Below, in pieces: positions 1-12,995 of a stretch of 64,000 nt of DNA. The notes beneath the pieces were generated by a model. It saw nothing but the letters and a program-made list of their open reading frames with translations, searched no databases and was not told where the DNA came from. The stretch spans positions 51,950 to 115,949 of the forward strand of contig VAYU01000030.1 in the NCBI GenBank assembly GCA_005884925.1, written 5' to 3'. Within the stretch, counting starts at the first letter, position 1. Each line of letters starts with the position of its first letter. Origin of the DNA: Actinomycetota bacterium (lineage in GTDB: Bacteria; Actinomycetota; UBA4738; HRBIN12). Made by a program: the position numbers and the translations under genes.

Positions 1-1260
<1,260 letters not shown>

Positions 1261-1323
1261 CTATTTGCTCGCGCTCGCTATCGCGGTTCCTGAGCTCTGC
1301 TCGAGGGCTGCATCCTCACCATC

Positions 1324-1351
1324 GTCCGACCGACCGAACGATAGGTCGGAC
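1324..1351 (+). other. 23S-5S spacer stem (processing hairpin)
   Basis: GTCCGACC at 1324-1331 pairs with GGTCGGAC at 1344-1351 across a 12-base loop, immediately upstream of 5S. Stems in this position are commonly RNase processing sites. The role is inferred from position only. Confidence 0.5.
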
Positions 1352-1358
1352 ACCACGT

Positions 1359-1474
<116 letters not shown>

Positions 1475-1483
1475 ACATCGTTC

Positions 1484-1520
1484 GAACGGGCCGCCCGCGC
1501 GTTGCGCGGGCGGCCCGTTC
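1484..1520 (+). terminator. rrn operon terminator
   Basis: A perfect 17-bp GC-rich stem (1484-1500 with 1504-1520) closed by the 3-base loop GTT, followed by ACTTTCGTTT. It lies 10 bases after 5S, as expected for a rho-independent terminator of the rRNA operon. Confidence 0.93.
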
Positions 1521-1546
1521 ACTTTCGTTTACCCTCGGATGCACAG

Positions 1547-2239
1547 ATGCCCAGGTCTTTGCAGCCGCGCGCCGGAGGTCGACCGCACGGGACACCGCCC
1601 AAGTACGTCGACCTCCCTTCCGACGTGCTCGAGGAGGTGCGCCGTTCGACCCGACCGACCGCCCAGCGCGATGCGATCGCGCGGCTCTCCCGGGCGATCG
1701 AGCTGCTCGAGCGCGGGGACACCGGTGCGGCGGTCAACGAGGCGGCGAAGGCGAAGGCACTGTCCTCGCGATCCTCTTCCGTCCGTGAGGTGCTCGGGCT
1801 CGCGCTCTACGGACAGGGCCGGTTCCAGGAGGCGCTCAAGGAGCTCAAGGCGTACCGCCGCATGACCGGGCGCAACGACCAGAACCATGTGATCGCCGAT
1901 TCCCTCCGAGGGGTGGGGAAGCCGCGAGATGCGGTTCCGCTGGCCGACGAAGCGCTTCGCGACAAGAAGGTCCCGAACGAGGTCAAGGCCGAGGCCGTGA
2001 TCGTCGCGGCCTCGGCGCTGGCCGACGAGGGCCGGTACGCGGAGGCACTCGCGTTCATCGGCAGGGCCAAGACACGAGACGACATCGCGGAGCCCTACAC
2101 GCTTCGGCTCTGGTACGTGAAGGGCGACATCCTCGAACGCGCGGGCCGATCGCGCGAAGCGGCCGCGGAGTTCCGGAAGGTCGTGCGTCACGACCAGTCG
2201 GCGTTCGACGCCGCCGAACGATTGGCCATCCTGAGCTGA
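1547..2239 (+). CDS. Tetratricopeptide (TPR) repeat protein
   Basis: A 230-residue soluble protein with no signal peptide. Several helix-turn-helix TPR units are visible from about residue 45 on, with the pattern A..L..A..L..G....A: 'AIELLERGDTGAAVNEAAKA', 'LGLALYGQGRFQEALKEL', 'YAEALAFIGRA'. TPR proteins are scaffolds for protein-protein contact; no enzyme domain is present and the partner is unknown. The ATG at 1547 was chosen because an upstream in-frame start would lie inside the rrn terminator. The N-terminus is basic and low complexity, so a later start near the PKYVDLP segment is possible. It is convergent with the next gene and shares a hairpin with it. Confidence 0.8.
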   Translation: MPRSLQPRAGGRPHGTPPKYVDLPSDVLEEVRRSTRPTAQRDAIARLSRAIELLERGDTGAAVNEAAKAKALSSRSSSVREVLGLALYGQGRFQEALKELKAYRRMTGRNDQNHVIADSLRGVGKPRDAVPLADEALRDKKVPNEVKAEAVIVAASALADEGRYAEALAFIGRAKTRDDIAEPYTLRLWYVKGDILERAGRSREAAAEFRKVVRHDQSAFDAAERLAILS

Positions 2240-2262
2240 CCGGACGGGGCGGCCTCCGGTCA
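2237..2262. terminator. Bidirectional terminator hairpin carrying both stop codons
   Basis: TGACCGGA (2237-2244) pairs perfectly with TCCGGTCA (2255-2262) over a 10-base loop. The left arm starts with the TGA of the TPR gene. The right arm ends with the complement of the TGA of the opposing MBL gene. No U-tract follows. Confidence 0.6.
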
Positions 2263-3240
2263 GGCCGAGGATGCCTCGCGCTCCCACCGCTTGCGCCAGT
2301 AGCGAGCGAGGCCCTCGGCGTTCATCCGGATCGAGCCGATCGCGTCGTAGCGGCCGATGTCGAAGGAGAGGCCCGAGTCGCTCTCGTACTCGGCTCGCGC
2401 CTGAACGACGAGTTCGCGCTCGAGGGCATCCGTGCCCGTTCCCGGTTCGCGCGCGAGTCGCGCTCGAACCGTCTCGGCCCAGGCGCGGATCCGCTCCGCC
2501 CCGCGGGCGAAGCCCTCTTCGGGATCGGCCACGACCCCGAAATGCGATGCCAGTAGCGTGGTCGGCCGGCGATCCCGCATACGGGCGATGCTCTCGATCG
2601 CGGCCTCCACGTCCGCCTCGGGAGGAGGGAGCGCCGGGCGGTAGCAGTCGGCCCAGGGCAGATGCGATCCGATCGCCTCGCCCGTGAACATCGCTCCGCT
2701 GGAAGTCTCATGGAGCGCAACGTGATGCGTCGCGTGACCCGGCGTGGCGATGACCTCCAAGCTGCGGTCGCCGATCGCGATCGTGTCACCATCCACCATC
2801 GATCGCACGCGCCCGGCCGGGCACGGCAGCGTTTCGCCGTACAACGTGCGCATGCGAGCTTCGCCATACGTTCGCGCCGTGCTCGCGATCAGTCGCGCCG
2901 GATCGACGACGTGACGCACGCCCCGCTCGTGCACCCACAGCGTCGCGTTCGGGAACCGGCCGAGCAGGCCGCCGGCTCCGCCGGCGTGATCCATGTGGAT
3001 GTGCGTCACGACGATGTGCGCGAGGTCCTGCGGTCCCACCCCCAGCGCGCCGAGCGCCGCGCGGACGACCGGGCCATCCGCACCAGGGCCGGACTCCACG
3101 AGACAGGGCTCGTCGGACCCGATCAGGTACGCGGCGTTGAGCTCTCGCTGGGCCGCCATCGCGGTGTCGATCGTGCGGATGCCGTCGGCGGCGAGTGGAT
3201 GGTCGTTCGCCGTGGTGTCCACGGCGACGAAGTCTCGCAC
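2260..3240 (-). CDS. Metallo-beta-lactamase-fold hydrolase
   Basis: A 326-residue protein of the MBL superfamily (glyoxalase II-like). The metal motif THIHMDH sits at residues 79-85, followed by GHATHH (H169) and a C-terminal SHFG His near 233, as expected for a two-metal site. The usual 'FTGD' bridging Asp is replaced by Glu in FTGEAIG (about 188), a mild departure from the family. A helical C-terminal domain follows the fold. Substrate is unknown; hydrolysis of a thioester, lactone or phosphoester are all family options. The start is a GTG with no clear ribosome site, so a shorter N-terminus (for example at the Met before AAQREL) is possible. It is divergent from the SSB-like gene, 47 bases away. 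Confidence 0.85.
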   Translation of the reverse strand: MRDFVAVDTTANDHPLAADGIRTIDTAMAAQRELNAAYLIGSDEPCLVESGPGADGPVVRAALGALGVGPQDLAHIVVTHIHMDHAGGAGGLLGRFPNATLWVHERGVRHVVDPARLIASTARTYGEARMRTLYGETLPCPAGRVRSMVDGDTIAIGDRSLEVIATPGHATHHVALHETSSGAMFTGEAIGSHLPWADCYRPALPPPEADVEAAIESIARMRDRRPTTLLASHFGVVADPEEGFARGAERIRAWAETVRARLAREPGTGTDALERELVVQARAEYESDSGLSFDIGRYDAIGSIRMNAEGLARYWRKRWEREASSA

Positions 3241-3287
3241 AGGCGTGTCGTTGGCGGTCGGTATGGTGCGAACCGAAAGGGGGAGCC

Positions 3288-3608
3288 ATGGTCACGGTGA
3301 ACGTCGTGGTATTGGCGGGCAGCGTCGCCGCGGATCCGGTGCAGCGCCGGATGCCTTCCGGCGATGAGGTCACCGAGCTCCGGCTCTCAGTTCCGGAGGC
3401 GGGCAAGCGCCTCCTCCCCCTCCCGATCGCCGCCTGGCATGCGACGGTCGGCGTGAAGGCACTCGACGGCATCGCCAAGGGCGACCGGGTGCTGGTGCAC
3501 GGGCAGCTCGTCCGCCGCTTCTATCGGAGCGGGGCCGGTGCGCGCAGTCTGACGGAGGTGGTGGCGTCGGGGATCAAGAAGCTCGAAGAGCCCGTCCCGT
3601 CGGACTGA
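3288..3608 (+). CDS. Small single-stranded-DNA-binding (OB-fold) protein
   Basis: A 106-residue protein resembling the SSB OB-fold: 'VVLAGSVAADPVQRRMPSG' then 'VTELRLSVPE', 'WHATVG', 'IAKGDRVLVHGQLVRRFYRS'. It lacks the acidic Gly/Pro-rich tail of replicative SSB, so it is probably an accessory SSB or a paralogue rather than the main replication protein. The ATG at 3288 has a strong AAGGGGGAG ribosome site 3 bases upstream and a TATGGT box at 3262-3267 that could be its -10. Its TGA is 3 bases from the end of the opposing DUF1015 gene. Confidence 0.75.
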   Translation: MVTVNVVVLAGSVAADPVQRRMPSGDEVTELRLSVPEAGKRLLPLPIAAWHATVGVKALDGIAKGDRVLVHGQLVRRFYRSGAGARSLTEVVASGIKKLEEPVPSD

Positions 3609-3611
3609 ACG

Positions 3612-4796
3612 TCATCGTTCGGCGGGCTTGTCGATCGGCATCAGGATCATGCCCGTCCGAGGTTTCGGCCAGAAGAAGGTCGACTTGCGGGGGAGTCGGT
3701 CGCCCCGTTGGACCACCCTGCGCACGCGGTCGGGCGTTGTGCCAGGAAGGAGGTAGGCAGCGGTCGCGGACCCGTCCCGCACGGCAGCGTCGGCCTCGGC
3801 GGCCACATGCGTGAACCGGAGCGCATCACCCGGCGCGATCCGGTCCAACAGCTGCTCATGGAGCGCGAGCACGGTCGGCGGTTCGCCTCGCAAGTGGTGG
3901 ATCCGGTAGGTGACCGTATCCTTGACCTTCGTGACGGTTCCGTACCGCAGATGGAGATCGTCCGCGCTCGCCAGTACCTGCGCCAGATCCTCGACGGGCT
4001 GCCCTCCGGTCGGCGGGACGCCGCGCACCTGGATCCGGTGATACGGGAGGACGGGCACCTCCTCGGTGCCCGCGTCCACCACGAGGGCCAGGATCCGGTC
4101 CCACGGGCCCGGCCCCTCCGCGGCGCGACGCTCGTCGCGATATGCCAGCGCGGTGGCGTACCGATGATGGCCGTCCGCGATCAGCAGCGGTTCGTCGGCG
4201 AGCCAGGAGGTCACGTCCTCCTCGCCAGGGATCGCCCACATCCGGTGCTCGACGCCCTCTTCATCGCGAACGTTCGCGATCAGAGGGGCATCGGCCGTCC
4301 GATCGAGGAGATCATCGAGCCGGTCACATGGACCCGTGATCGTTCCGTAGATCGGCGAGAGGTGGGTCTTCGTGGCGCGAAGCAACCGCAACCGATCCTC
4401 GATCGGGCCGGACATCGTGTGCTCGTGGGGCAGGACGGTCCCGCCCCACGGCTCCAGCTCCATCGCGCCCACGAGCCCACGGAGCCGACGATGGGTGCCA
4501 TCCGAGGGGTAGCGCAGCTCGTAGCCGTAGTAGTGGGGCGCCGGTGTCGTCGTGAGCACGCCCGACGTGCGCCAGTCCGCGAGCAGCGACGCGGCCCTGG
4601 AGTATCGGCCGGCCGATCCACCATCATTCCGGCCTTCCATAAGATCGACGCGCACGATGTTGTAGGGACTGAGCGCTCGAAGACCTTCTTGATCCGACTC
4701 GCTGATAACGTCGTACGGCGGGGCCGTCAGTTGGTCCAGCGGCCCCGCGACGGAAGGGTCATACACCAGACCGCGGAAGGGGGAGATGCGTGGCAC
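3612..4796 (-). CDS. DUF1015 family protein
   Basis: A 394-residue protein matching the DUF1015 pattern: the N-terminal 'PFRGLVYD', 'APPYDVIS', 'NIVRVDL', the central 'LLIADGHHRYATALAYRDE' and the C-terminal 'DRLPRKSTFFWPKP'. The family is cytosolic and widespread. A small-molecule kinase role has been discussed for relatives, but I cannot assign a substrate. The GTG start is fixed by the conserved N-terminal PFRGL motif. An extended -10 box ends 6 bases before it, so the mRNA is probably leaderless. The first bases overlap the start of the divergent TPR gene. Confidence 0.88.
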   Translation of the reverse strand: MPRISPFRGLVYDPSVAGPLDQLTAPPYDVISESDQEGLRALSPYNIVRVDLMEGRNDGGSAGRYSRAASLLADWRTSGVLTTTPAPHYYGYELRYPSDGTHRRLRGLVGAMELEPWGGTVLPHEHTMSGPIEDRLRLLRATKTHLSPIYGTITGPCDRLDDLLDRTADAPLIANVRDEEGVEHRMWAIPGEEDVTSWLADEPLLIADGHHRYATALAYRDERRAAEGPGPWDRILALVVDAGTEEVPVLPYHRIQVRGVPPTGGQPVEDLAQVLASADDLHLRYGTVTKVKDTVTYRIHHLRGEPPTVLALHEQLLDRIAPGDALRFTHVAAEADAAVRDGSATAAYLLPGTTPDRVRRVVQRGDRLPRKSTFFWPKPRTGMILMPIDKPAER

Positions 4797-5188
4797 CCGC
4801 TCTGTATAGCAGGCACGAACAACCGGCTCCTGCGTACGAGCTCTACGCTCGCGGCAGCGAGATGCTCCACGACGGCCACCCCCATGCCGCGGCCTTGATC
4901 CTCGGGCGCGCGAAGCTCCTCGAGCCCGACAAGGCGTCGATCCGCGAAGCGCTCGGCCGAGCCCTGTTCATGTCCGGGCGAGCGACGCGGGCGAGGCGGG
5001 AGTTCACGAAGGCCGTGGCCCTGAACCCTTCCGACGACTACGCGCATTTCGCGCTGGCGCTGGCATGCGAGCGGACGGGCCAACGCCAACGCGCCCTGGG
5101 TCACGCGAAGCTCGCCAACGCCATGGTTCCCGGTGTCTCGCACTACGAGCGGGTCGTGGCCCGCCTGTCGGGCGCGGGCCGATCGTGA
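4790..5188 (+). CDS. TPR repeat protein (Rv1691-like position)
   Basis: A 132-residue soluble protein with TPR-like helices: 'AYELYARGSEMLHDGHPHAA', 'LGRALFMSGRATRARREFTK', 'AHFALALACERTGQRQRALG'. The GTG at 4790 has GGAAGGGGGAG upstream. Its first 7 bases overlap the start of the divergent DUF1015 gene. It precedes the HAD phosphatase and the tlyA-nadK-recN set, as the TPR gene Rv1691 does in M. tuberculosis, which supports a conserved operon. Function is unknown; it is probably an adaptor. Confidence 0.8.
   Translation: MAPALYSRHEQPAPAYELYARGSEMLHDGHPHAAALILGRAKLLEPDKASIREALGRALFMSGRATRARREFTKAVALNPSDDYAHFALALACERTGQRQRALGHAKLANAMVPGVSHYERVVARLSGAGRS
4797..4811 (-). promoter_or_regulatory. 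Extended -10 promoter for leaderless DUF1015 gene
   Basis: Reading on -, TGC-TATACA (4811-4803) followed by GAGCGG leads directly into the GTG at 4796. TGn plus TATACA is an extended -10. The 6-base spacing places transcription start at or next to the start codon. The element lies within the first codons of the divergent TPR gene. Confidence 0.7.
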
Positions 5189-5198
5189 CCGGCACCGG

Positions 5199-5975
5199 AT
5201 GATCGCCGACCGCTACGACGCCTTCCTGTTCGACCTCGACGGCGTCCTCTATCGAGGCGACGAGCCGATCGAGGGAGCGGCCGGAACGGTTGCCACGCTC
5301 CGGAGCCTCGGGAAGGGCCTGGCGTTCATGACGAACAACTCCTCGAGGACGCCGGAGGCGATCGCGGCACAGCTCACCGGACTCGAGATCGAGGCTCGGG
5401 GGGACGAGGTCGAGACGTCGGCCCTCGCGACCGCGGAGCTGCTCCGCAGCCGCGCGGTCGCGAGCGCGTACGTCGTCGGTGAGGAAGGGCTCCGTGATGC
5501 GCTCGCTGCTGCCGGTCTCTCGGTCGTGGACGGGAACGCTGCCGACGCCGACAGCGTCGTGGTTGGCTGGGACCGGGGATTCGACTACGCGGAGCTCGCC
5601 ACCGCGTGCGTCTTGATCCAGCGCGGCGCGACGCTCGTCGCGTCGAACGCCGATGCGACGTTCCCGGCCGCCGATGGACTGGTGCTCCCGGGGACCGGCG
5701 CGATCATCGCCGCGATCCAGACGGCGACCGGGGCGCACGCCGAGGTAGTGGGCAAACCGAACGCACCGATCTTCCGAGCGGCCTTGGACCGCGCCGGTGG
5801 TGGCAGACCGCTCGTGATCGGCGACCGACTCGATACGGATGTCGAGGGCGCCCGGCGATTGGGATGGGATTCCGTCCTCGTGCTCACGGGCATCACGACC
5901 AAGGCCGACCTCGACAGCAACGACCCGCCGACGTACGTCGTGGAGCGGCTGGATCGACTCATCGAGGACGACTGA
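5199..5975 (+). CDS. HAD-superfamily phosphatase, NagD type
   Basis: A 258-residue HAD phosphatase with all family motifs: motif I FDLDGVLYRG (nucleophile D12, D14), motif II 'MTNNSSRT', the Lys motif GKPNAPIF and motif III 'IGDRLDTDVEGA'. The large C2 cap between motifs II and III is typical of NagD/p-nitrophenyl phosphatase-like enzymes that act on sugar phosphates, nucleotides or phosphoglycolate. The ATG at 5199 follows the TPR stop after 10 bases. It holds the same neighbourhood as mycobacterial Rv1692, for which glycerol-phosphate hydrolysis has been proposed. The exact substrate here is inferred only. Confidence 0.9.
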   Translation: MIADRYDAFLFDLDGVLYRGDEPIEGAAGTVATLRSLGKGLAFMTNNSSRTPEAIAAQLTGLEIEARGDEVETSALATAELLRSRAVASAYVVGEEGLRDALAAAGLSVVDGNAADADSVVVGWDRGFDYAELATACVLIQRGATLVASNADATFPAADGLVLPGTGAIIAAIQTATGAHAEVVGKPNAPIFRAALDRAGGGRPLVIGDRLDTDVEGARRLGWDSVLVLTGITTKADLDSNDPPTYVVERLDRLIEDD

Positions 5976-6039
5976 CGGAACGGCCCGATAGCCACCATCG
6001 GTATGCTGGTCCCGAACCCTCACCAACGGAGGTGCCACG

Positions 6040-6423
6040 ATGACCAGGGTCGATGACATGCGGAAGGCGTTCGAGGCGACGATCGGCAACCTGACCCCGA
6101 CCCGGGCCCAGGCGCTCGCGAAGGGCTTCCTCGAGCCGGGCGCCGCGAAAGAGCAGGTCGCCAAGACGGCCGCGGACATGATGGAGTGGTCACAACGCAA
6201 CCGTCAGCGGATCCGCACCGAGATCAAGGATCAGATGCGGCAGATGGGTCTCGCGACGCAGGATGAGCTGGACGCCCTCCGCAAACGGGTCCGCGAGCTC
6301 GAGCGTGCCGCCGGCATGACGGCGTCGGGCGGTCGCCGTGCCCCCACGAAGAAGACCTCCACCAAGCGCTCGTCATCCAAGAAGACCGCCGCGAAGAAGC
6401 CGTCGACGAGCGGGAACGCATAG
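6040..6423 (+). CDS. Phasin-like coiled-coil protein with basic Lys/Ser/Thr tail
   Basis: A 127-residue protein. Residues 1-90 are an amphipathic helix and heptad coiled coil ('DELDALRKRVRELERAAG') resembling polyhydroxyalkanoate-granule-associated or phasin proteins. Residues 95-127 are a repetitive KKTSTKRSSSKKTAAKK tail like histone H1, suggesting binding to DNA or another polyanion. CGGAGGT is a good ribosome site 5 bases before the ATG. A TATGCT box at 6002-6007 may be its promoter. It lies just before tlyA. A granule-DNA linker or nucleoid role is possible; no enzymatic domain is present. Confidence 0.72.
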   Translation: MTRVDDMRKAFEATIGNLTPTRAQALAKGFLEPGAAKEQVAKTAADMMEWSQRNRQRIRTEIKDQMRQMGLATQDELDALRKRVRELERAAGMTASGGRRAPTKKTSTKRSSSKKTAAKKPSTSGNA

Positions 6424-6435
6424 CGAGCCTCGACG

Positions 6436-7230
6436 ATGGGTCGCCGGCGTCTCGACGCGGAGCTGGTGCGTCGTGGGCTCGCGGCCAGTCGATCTCAAGC
6501 GCAGGAGGCCGTGAACGCCGGCCGGGTCACCGTCGCGGGGGTGACGGCGACCAAGGCGGCGTCTCTGGTTGCGGATGACGCCCCGGTCGCGCTGGCGGGG
6601 GCCCCGCCGCCCTTCGTCTCCCGGGCGGGCGGCAAGTTGGCCGCCGCGCTCGATCGCTTCGCGGTCGACCCCTCCGGCCGTGACTGTCTCGATGCCGGTG
6701 CGTCCACCGGCGGGTTCACCGACTGTTTGCTCCAGCGAGGCGCCGCGCGGGTGATCGCGGTCGACGTGGGATACGGCCAGCTGTCGTGGAGCCTGAGGAC
6801 GGATCCACGGGTGACGGTGATGGAGCGGGCGAACGTGCGCGATCTCACGTCCTCGATGCTCGTGTACGTCCCCGACCTCCTGGTGGCGGATCTCTCCTTC
6901 ATCTCGCTCCGGCTCGTGCTGCCGGCACTGGCGGAGCTGGCGGCGACGGGGGCGACCTTCGTGGTCCTCGTGAAGCCGCAGTTCGAAGCGGGACGGGCGC
7001 GGGTGGGCAGTGGTGGCGTCGTCCGCGATCCGGAGGTGTGGCGAAGCGTCCTGTCGGAGGTGATGGCGACGGCCCGTTCCGTATCGCTCGCGCCCCTGAA
7101 CGTCATGGCGTCGCCGCTGCCGGGACCAGCGGGCAACGTGGAGTTCCCGCTGCATCTCGTCGCCGGATCGTCGCCGTTCCCGGTCGACCTGGAAGCCGCC
7201 ATACGCGAGGGGGAGGCGCTCCTGCGATGA
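6436..7230 (+). CDS. tlyA: TlyA family rRNA 2'-O-methyltransferase/haemolysin
   Basis: 264 residues: an N-terminal S4 RNA-binding domain (about 1-60), then an FtsJ-like Rossmann methyltransferase. The SAM-binding 'DAGASTGGFTDCLL' is at 86-99. A Lys near 67, the 'ADLSFISLR' segment and VLVKPQFE supply the usual K-D-K-E residues. TlyA methylates ribose of 16S and 23S rRNA, and its loss gives capreomycin resistance in mycobacteria. The ATG is 12 bases after the phasin-like gene; the stop overlaps nadK (ATGA). The tlyA-nadK-recN order is the standard actinobacterial arrangement. Confidence 0.95.
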   Translation: MGRRRLDAELVRRGLAASRSQAQEAVNAGRVTVAGVTATKAASLVADDAPVALAGAPPPFVSRAGGKLAAALDRFAVDPSGRDCLDAGASTGGFTDCLLQRGAARVIAVDVGYGQLSWSLRTDPRVTVMERANVRDLTSSMLVYVPDLLVADLSFISLRLVLPALAELAATGATFVVLVKPQFEAGRARVGSGGVVRDPEVWRSVLSEVMATARSVSLAPLNVMASPLPGPAGNVEFPLHLVAGSSPFPVDLEAAIREGEALLR

Positions 7231-8087
7231 GCTCCGTGGGGTTCGTGATCCACGAGGGCAGACCGGCGGCGGTGGATGCAGCGCACGAGCTCCGAGCATC
7301 GTTGGAGAGGGATGGGATCTCCTGCGTGGAGCTCCGCGGGGGCGTCGACGTCGTCGACCTCGTGGTCGCCGTCGGTGGCGACGGAACCTTCCTTCGGGGC
7401 GCCTACGTCGCGGCGCAGACGGGCTCGCCGGTCCTCGGCGTCAAGGTCGGCCGCCTCGGGTTCCTCACCGAGGTGGAGCCGGCCGATGCGGCGCCGCTGA
7501 TCCGCGAGGCGCTCGAGGGTACGGCGACGATCGAGGAACGGCTGGCCGTAGTGGCCGAGCCCGGCGGCGGCGATCCGTTCCCGCCGCAGTGGGCGATGAA
7601 CGAGATCATGGTGGAGAAGCGCGCGAGGCATCGGCTGATCCGACTCCAGGTTGCCGTCGATGGCGAGTACGTCACGACGTTCTCGGCCGACGGCGTGATC
7701 GTGGCGACGCCGACCGGGTCCACCGCGTACTCCTTCTCCGCGCGCGGTCCGATCGTCTCGCCCGACGTGCCGTGCCTGATCGTGACGCCCATCGCCGCGC
7801 ACATGGTCTTCGATCGATCGTTCGTCCTCGGGGCGACGAGGGTGGTGAGCCTCGAGGTCGTCGGCGACGAGCCGGGGCTGGTCTCGGCGGACGGACGAGA
7901 GACGCAGGAGATCCCCGTCGGCACCGAGGTCAGGATCCTCGCCTCGAGCCGACCCGCCCGCCTCGTCCGCCGTGACGACGCGGCGGGCTTCCTGACGCGG
8001 GTACGAGACAAGTTCGACCTCCCCGGAGACCCCAGCGAAACCCCGGCGACGGTCTCGACCGCCGGCGATGTCGGTGGTCCCGACTAG
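7227..8087 (+). CDS. nadK: NAD kinase
   Basis: A 286-residue ATP-NAD kinase making NADP. The GGDGT nucleotide motif is at 50-54, with the conserved 'NEIMVEKR', SADGVIVATPTGSTAYS and a C-terminal 'SADGRE' segment. The ATG at 7227 overlaps the tlyA stop in ATGA, which settles the start against a much longer in-frame extension. Cytosolic homotetramer or dimer in the family. The recN -10 box overlaps its stop codon. Confidence 0.96.
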   Translation: MSSVGFVIHEGRPAAVDAAHELRASLERDGISCVELRGGVDVVDLVVAVGGDGTFLRGAYVAAQTGSPVLGVKVGRLGFLTEVEPADAAPLIREALEGTATIEERLAVVAEPGGGDPFPPQWAMNEIMVEKRARHRLIRLQVAVDGEYVTTFSADGVIVATPTGSTAYSFSARGPIVSPDVPCLIVTPIAAHMVFDRSFVLGATRVVSLEVVGDEPGLVSADGRETQEIPVGTEVRILASSRPARLVRRDDAAGFLTRVRDKFDLPGDPSETPATVSTAGDVGGPD

Positions 8088-8096
8088 GATGCGGGC
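8085..8096 (+). promoter_or_regulatory. -10 box for leaderless recN
   Basis: TAGGAT at 8085-8090 is followed by 6 bases and then the recN GTG at 8097. The box includes the nadK stop codon TAG. The spacing predicts transcription starting at the GTG. No ribosome site is present. Confidence 0.6.
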
Positions 8097-11520
<3,424 letters not shown>

Positions 11521-11532
11521 ACCGCACCCCGC

Positions 11533-12048
11533 ATGCCGGAACCCGTGGCATCCCGGGTCGTGTTCGCGGGGAGGTACCTGACGGTGGTCGCCGAGACGTG
11601 GCCCGACATCGGTGAATGGGAGGTGCTGCACAAACGCAGCGCCGTGGCGATCGTCCCCATCACTCCCGACGGTCAGGTCGTCCTCGTTCGACAATTCCGG
11701 ATCCCGGTCCGACAAGAGCTCGTCGAGGTGCCGGCGGGCCTGCTCGACATCCACGGGGAGGACGCCCGCACGTGTGCCATCCGCGAGCTCTTCGAGGAGA
11801 CCGGGTACCGGGCGCATGACGTTCGGTTCCTCGGCGGCGTCTTCATGTCGCCGGGCGCGACCGACGAGTACGTCCACTTCTTCGTCGGAGGAACGGACGC
11901 CGAGCCCGCCGGGTCCCCGGAGGAAGGGATCCAGGTGATCCTTCGGCCGTTCGAGGAGATGGTGCGCGCGGCGCGAACCGGGCGGGTCCGCGACGCGATG
12001 AGCGCCCTTGCACTCGTCCTGGCGGCCGCGCAACCATCCTCGGCGTGA
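11533..12048 (+). CDS. NUDIX hydrolase, ADP-ribose pyrophosphatase-like
   Basis: A 171-residue NUDIX protein. The box reads 'GLLDIHGEDARTCAIREL' followed by FEETGY. The REUxEExGU half is intact, but there is one extra residue between the first Gly and the Glu compared with GX5E. The layout ('HKRSAVAIVP', VRQFRIPVRQELVEVPAG, 'GATDEYVHFF') is that of ADP-ribose pyrophosphatases. It probably hydrolyses ADP-ribose or a related nucleotide sugar to recycle or detoxify it. It lies between pyrG and xer, the usual actinobacterial position, and overlaps xer by 4 bases. Confidence 0.9.
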   Translation: MPEPVASRVVFAGRYLTVVAETWPDIGEWEVLHKRSAVAIVPITPDGQVVLVRQFRIPVRQELVEVPAGLLDIHGEDARTCAIRELFEETGYRAHDVRFLGGVFMSPGATDEYVHFFVGGTDAEPAGSPEEGIQVILRPFEEMVRAARTGRVRDAMSALALVLAAAQPSSA

Positions 12049-12992
12049 CCGACTCCGGATTGAGCCGCGACGCTGAGCGGTTCTTGGTCCACCTGACCGT
12101 CGAGCGCGGGCTGGCGGTGAACACGTTGGCCGCCTACCGGCGAGACCTCCGCCGGTACGTCGGCTTCCTCTCATCGCGCGGGATCGTGCGGGCCGACGAG
12201 GTGGACGACATCGTCGTCCGGTCCTTCATCGCATCGGTGTCGGCTTCCACGTACGGACCCGATGAGGCGCCGTACAGGTCGACGTCGGTATCGCGCGTCC
12301 TCTCGGCCGTACGGTCGTTCCATCGGTACCTCGTCGGTGAAGGGATCCTGGCGCAGGACCCCACGAGCGAGGTCGTCCGTCCGCGGGTGCCTCGCGCACT
12401 CCCGCATCCCCTGGGCGTGGATGAGGTCCGGCGCCTCGTCGAGGCGCCGGACCGCTCCAGCCCGACCGGTCTCCGCGATCGCGCGATCCTCGAGGTCCTC
12501 TACGGGGCGGGCGTGCGCGTCTCGGAGCTCACCGGGCTGGACGTGGACGACCTCGATCTGGAGGGCGGGTTCGTGCGTGTCGTCGGGAAGGGCGGCAAGG
12601 AGCGAGAGGTTCCGATCGGCCGCCACGCGCAGCGCGCGGCACGGGCGTATCTGGGCCGCGCGCGGCCGCGCCTCGTGGGCCAGCGGACACGTGGCGCTTT
12701 GTTCCTCAACACGCGGGGTGGTCGACTCTCGCGACAGTCGTGCGCGAGGCTCCTGGCCGTGTATGCCGCTCGGGCCGGGATCGGACGTCGCGTGTCGCCC
12801 CACGACCTGCGACACTCGTTCGCGACGCATCTCCTCGAGGGGGGAGCCGACGTGCGGGTTGTCCAGGAGCTGCTCGGTCATGCGAGCGTCGCCACGACGC
12901 AGATCTACACGCTCGTGACGAAAGAACATCTCCGCGAGGTGTACTACACCGCGCATCCGCGGGCGCGCGGCGGGATGGGGAAGGGGCGATGA
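12045..12992 (+). CDS. xerD: Tyrosine recombinase XerC/XerD
   Basis: A 315-residue site-specific recombinase. The N-terminal SAM-like core-binding domain covers about 1-105. The catalytic domain has R158 (GVRVSELTG), H253 and R256 (HDLRHSF), H279 (LLGHAS) and nucleophile Y288 (QIYTLV). It resolves chromosome dimers at dif with its partner. The GTG overlaps the NUDIX stop. Its position after pyrG and NUDIX is that of mycobacterial xerD. A dif-like site occurs about 25 kb away at 37694-37721, so its likely substrate is in the same window. Whether it is XerC or XerD cannot be told from motifs alone. Confidence 0.93.
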   Translation: MTDSGLSRDAERFLVHLTVERGLAVNTLAAYRRDLRRYVGFLSSRGIVRADEVDDIVVRSFIASVSASTYGPDEAPYRSTSVSRVLSAVRSFHRYLVGEGILAQDPTSEVVRPRVPRALPHPLGVDEVRRLVEAPDRSSPTGLRDRAILEVLYGAGVRVSELTGLDVDDLDLEGGFVRVVGKGGKEREVPIGRHAQRAARAYLGRARPRLVGQRTRGALFLNTRGGRLSRQSCARLLAVYAARAGIGRRVSPHDLRHSFATHLLEGGADVRVVQELLGHASVATTQIYTLVTKEHLREVYYTAHPRARGGMGKGR

Positions 12993-12995
12993 GGG

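Noticed and set aside
3607..3620. LexA/SOS box GAACGTCATCGTTC
   Set aside because: The actinobacterial box needs GAAC-N4-GTTC; here the spacer is 6, and the site lies between two gene ends, where it forms a small hairpin.
12045..12992. Integrase of a mobile element
   Set aside because: It lies in the conserved pyrG-NUDIX-xer order, has XerD length and no flanking attachment repeats or phage genes.
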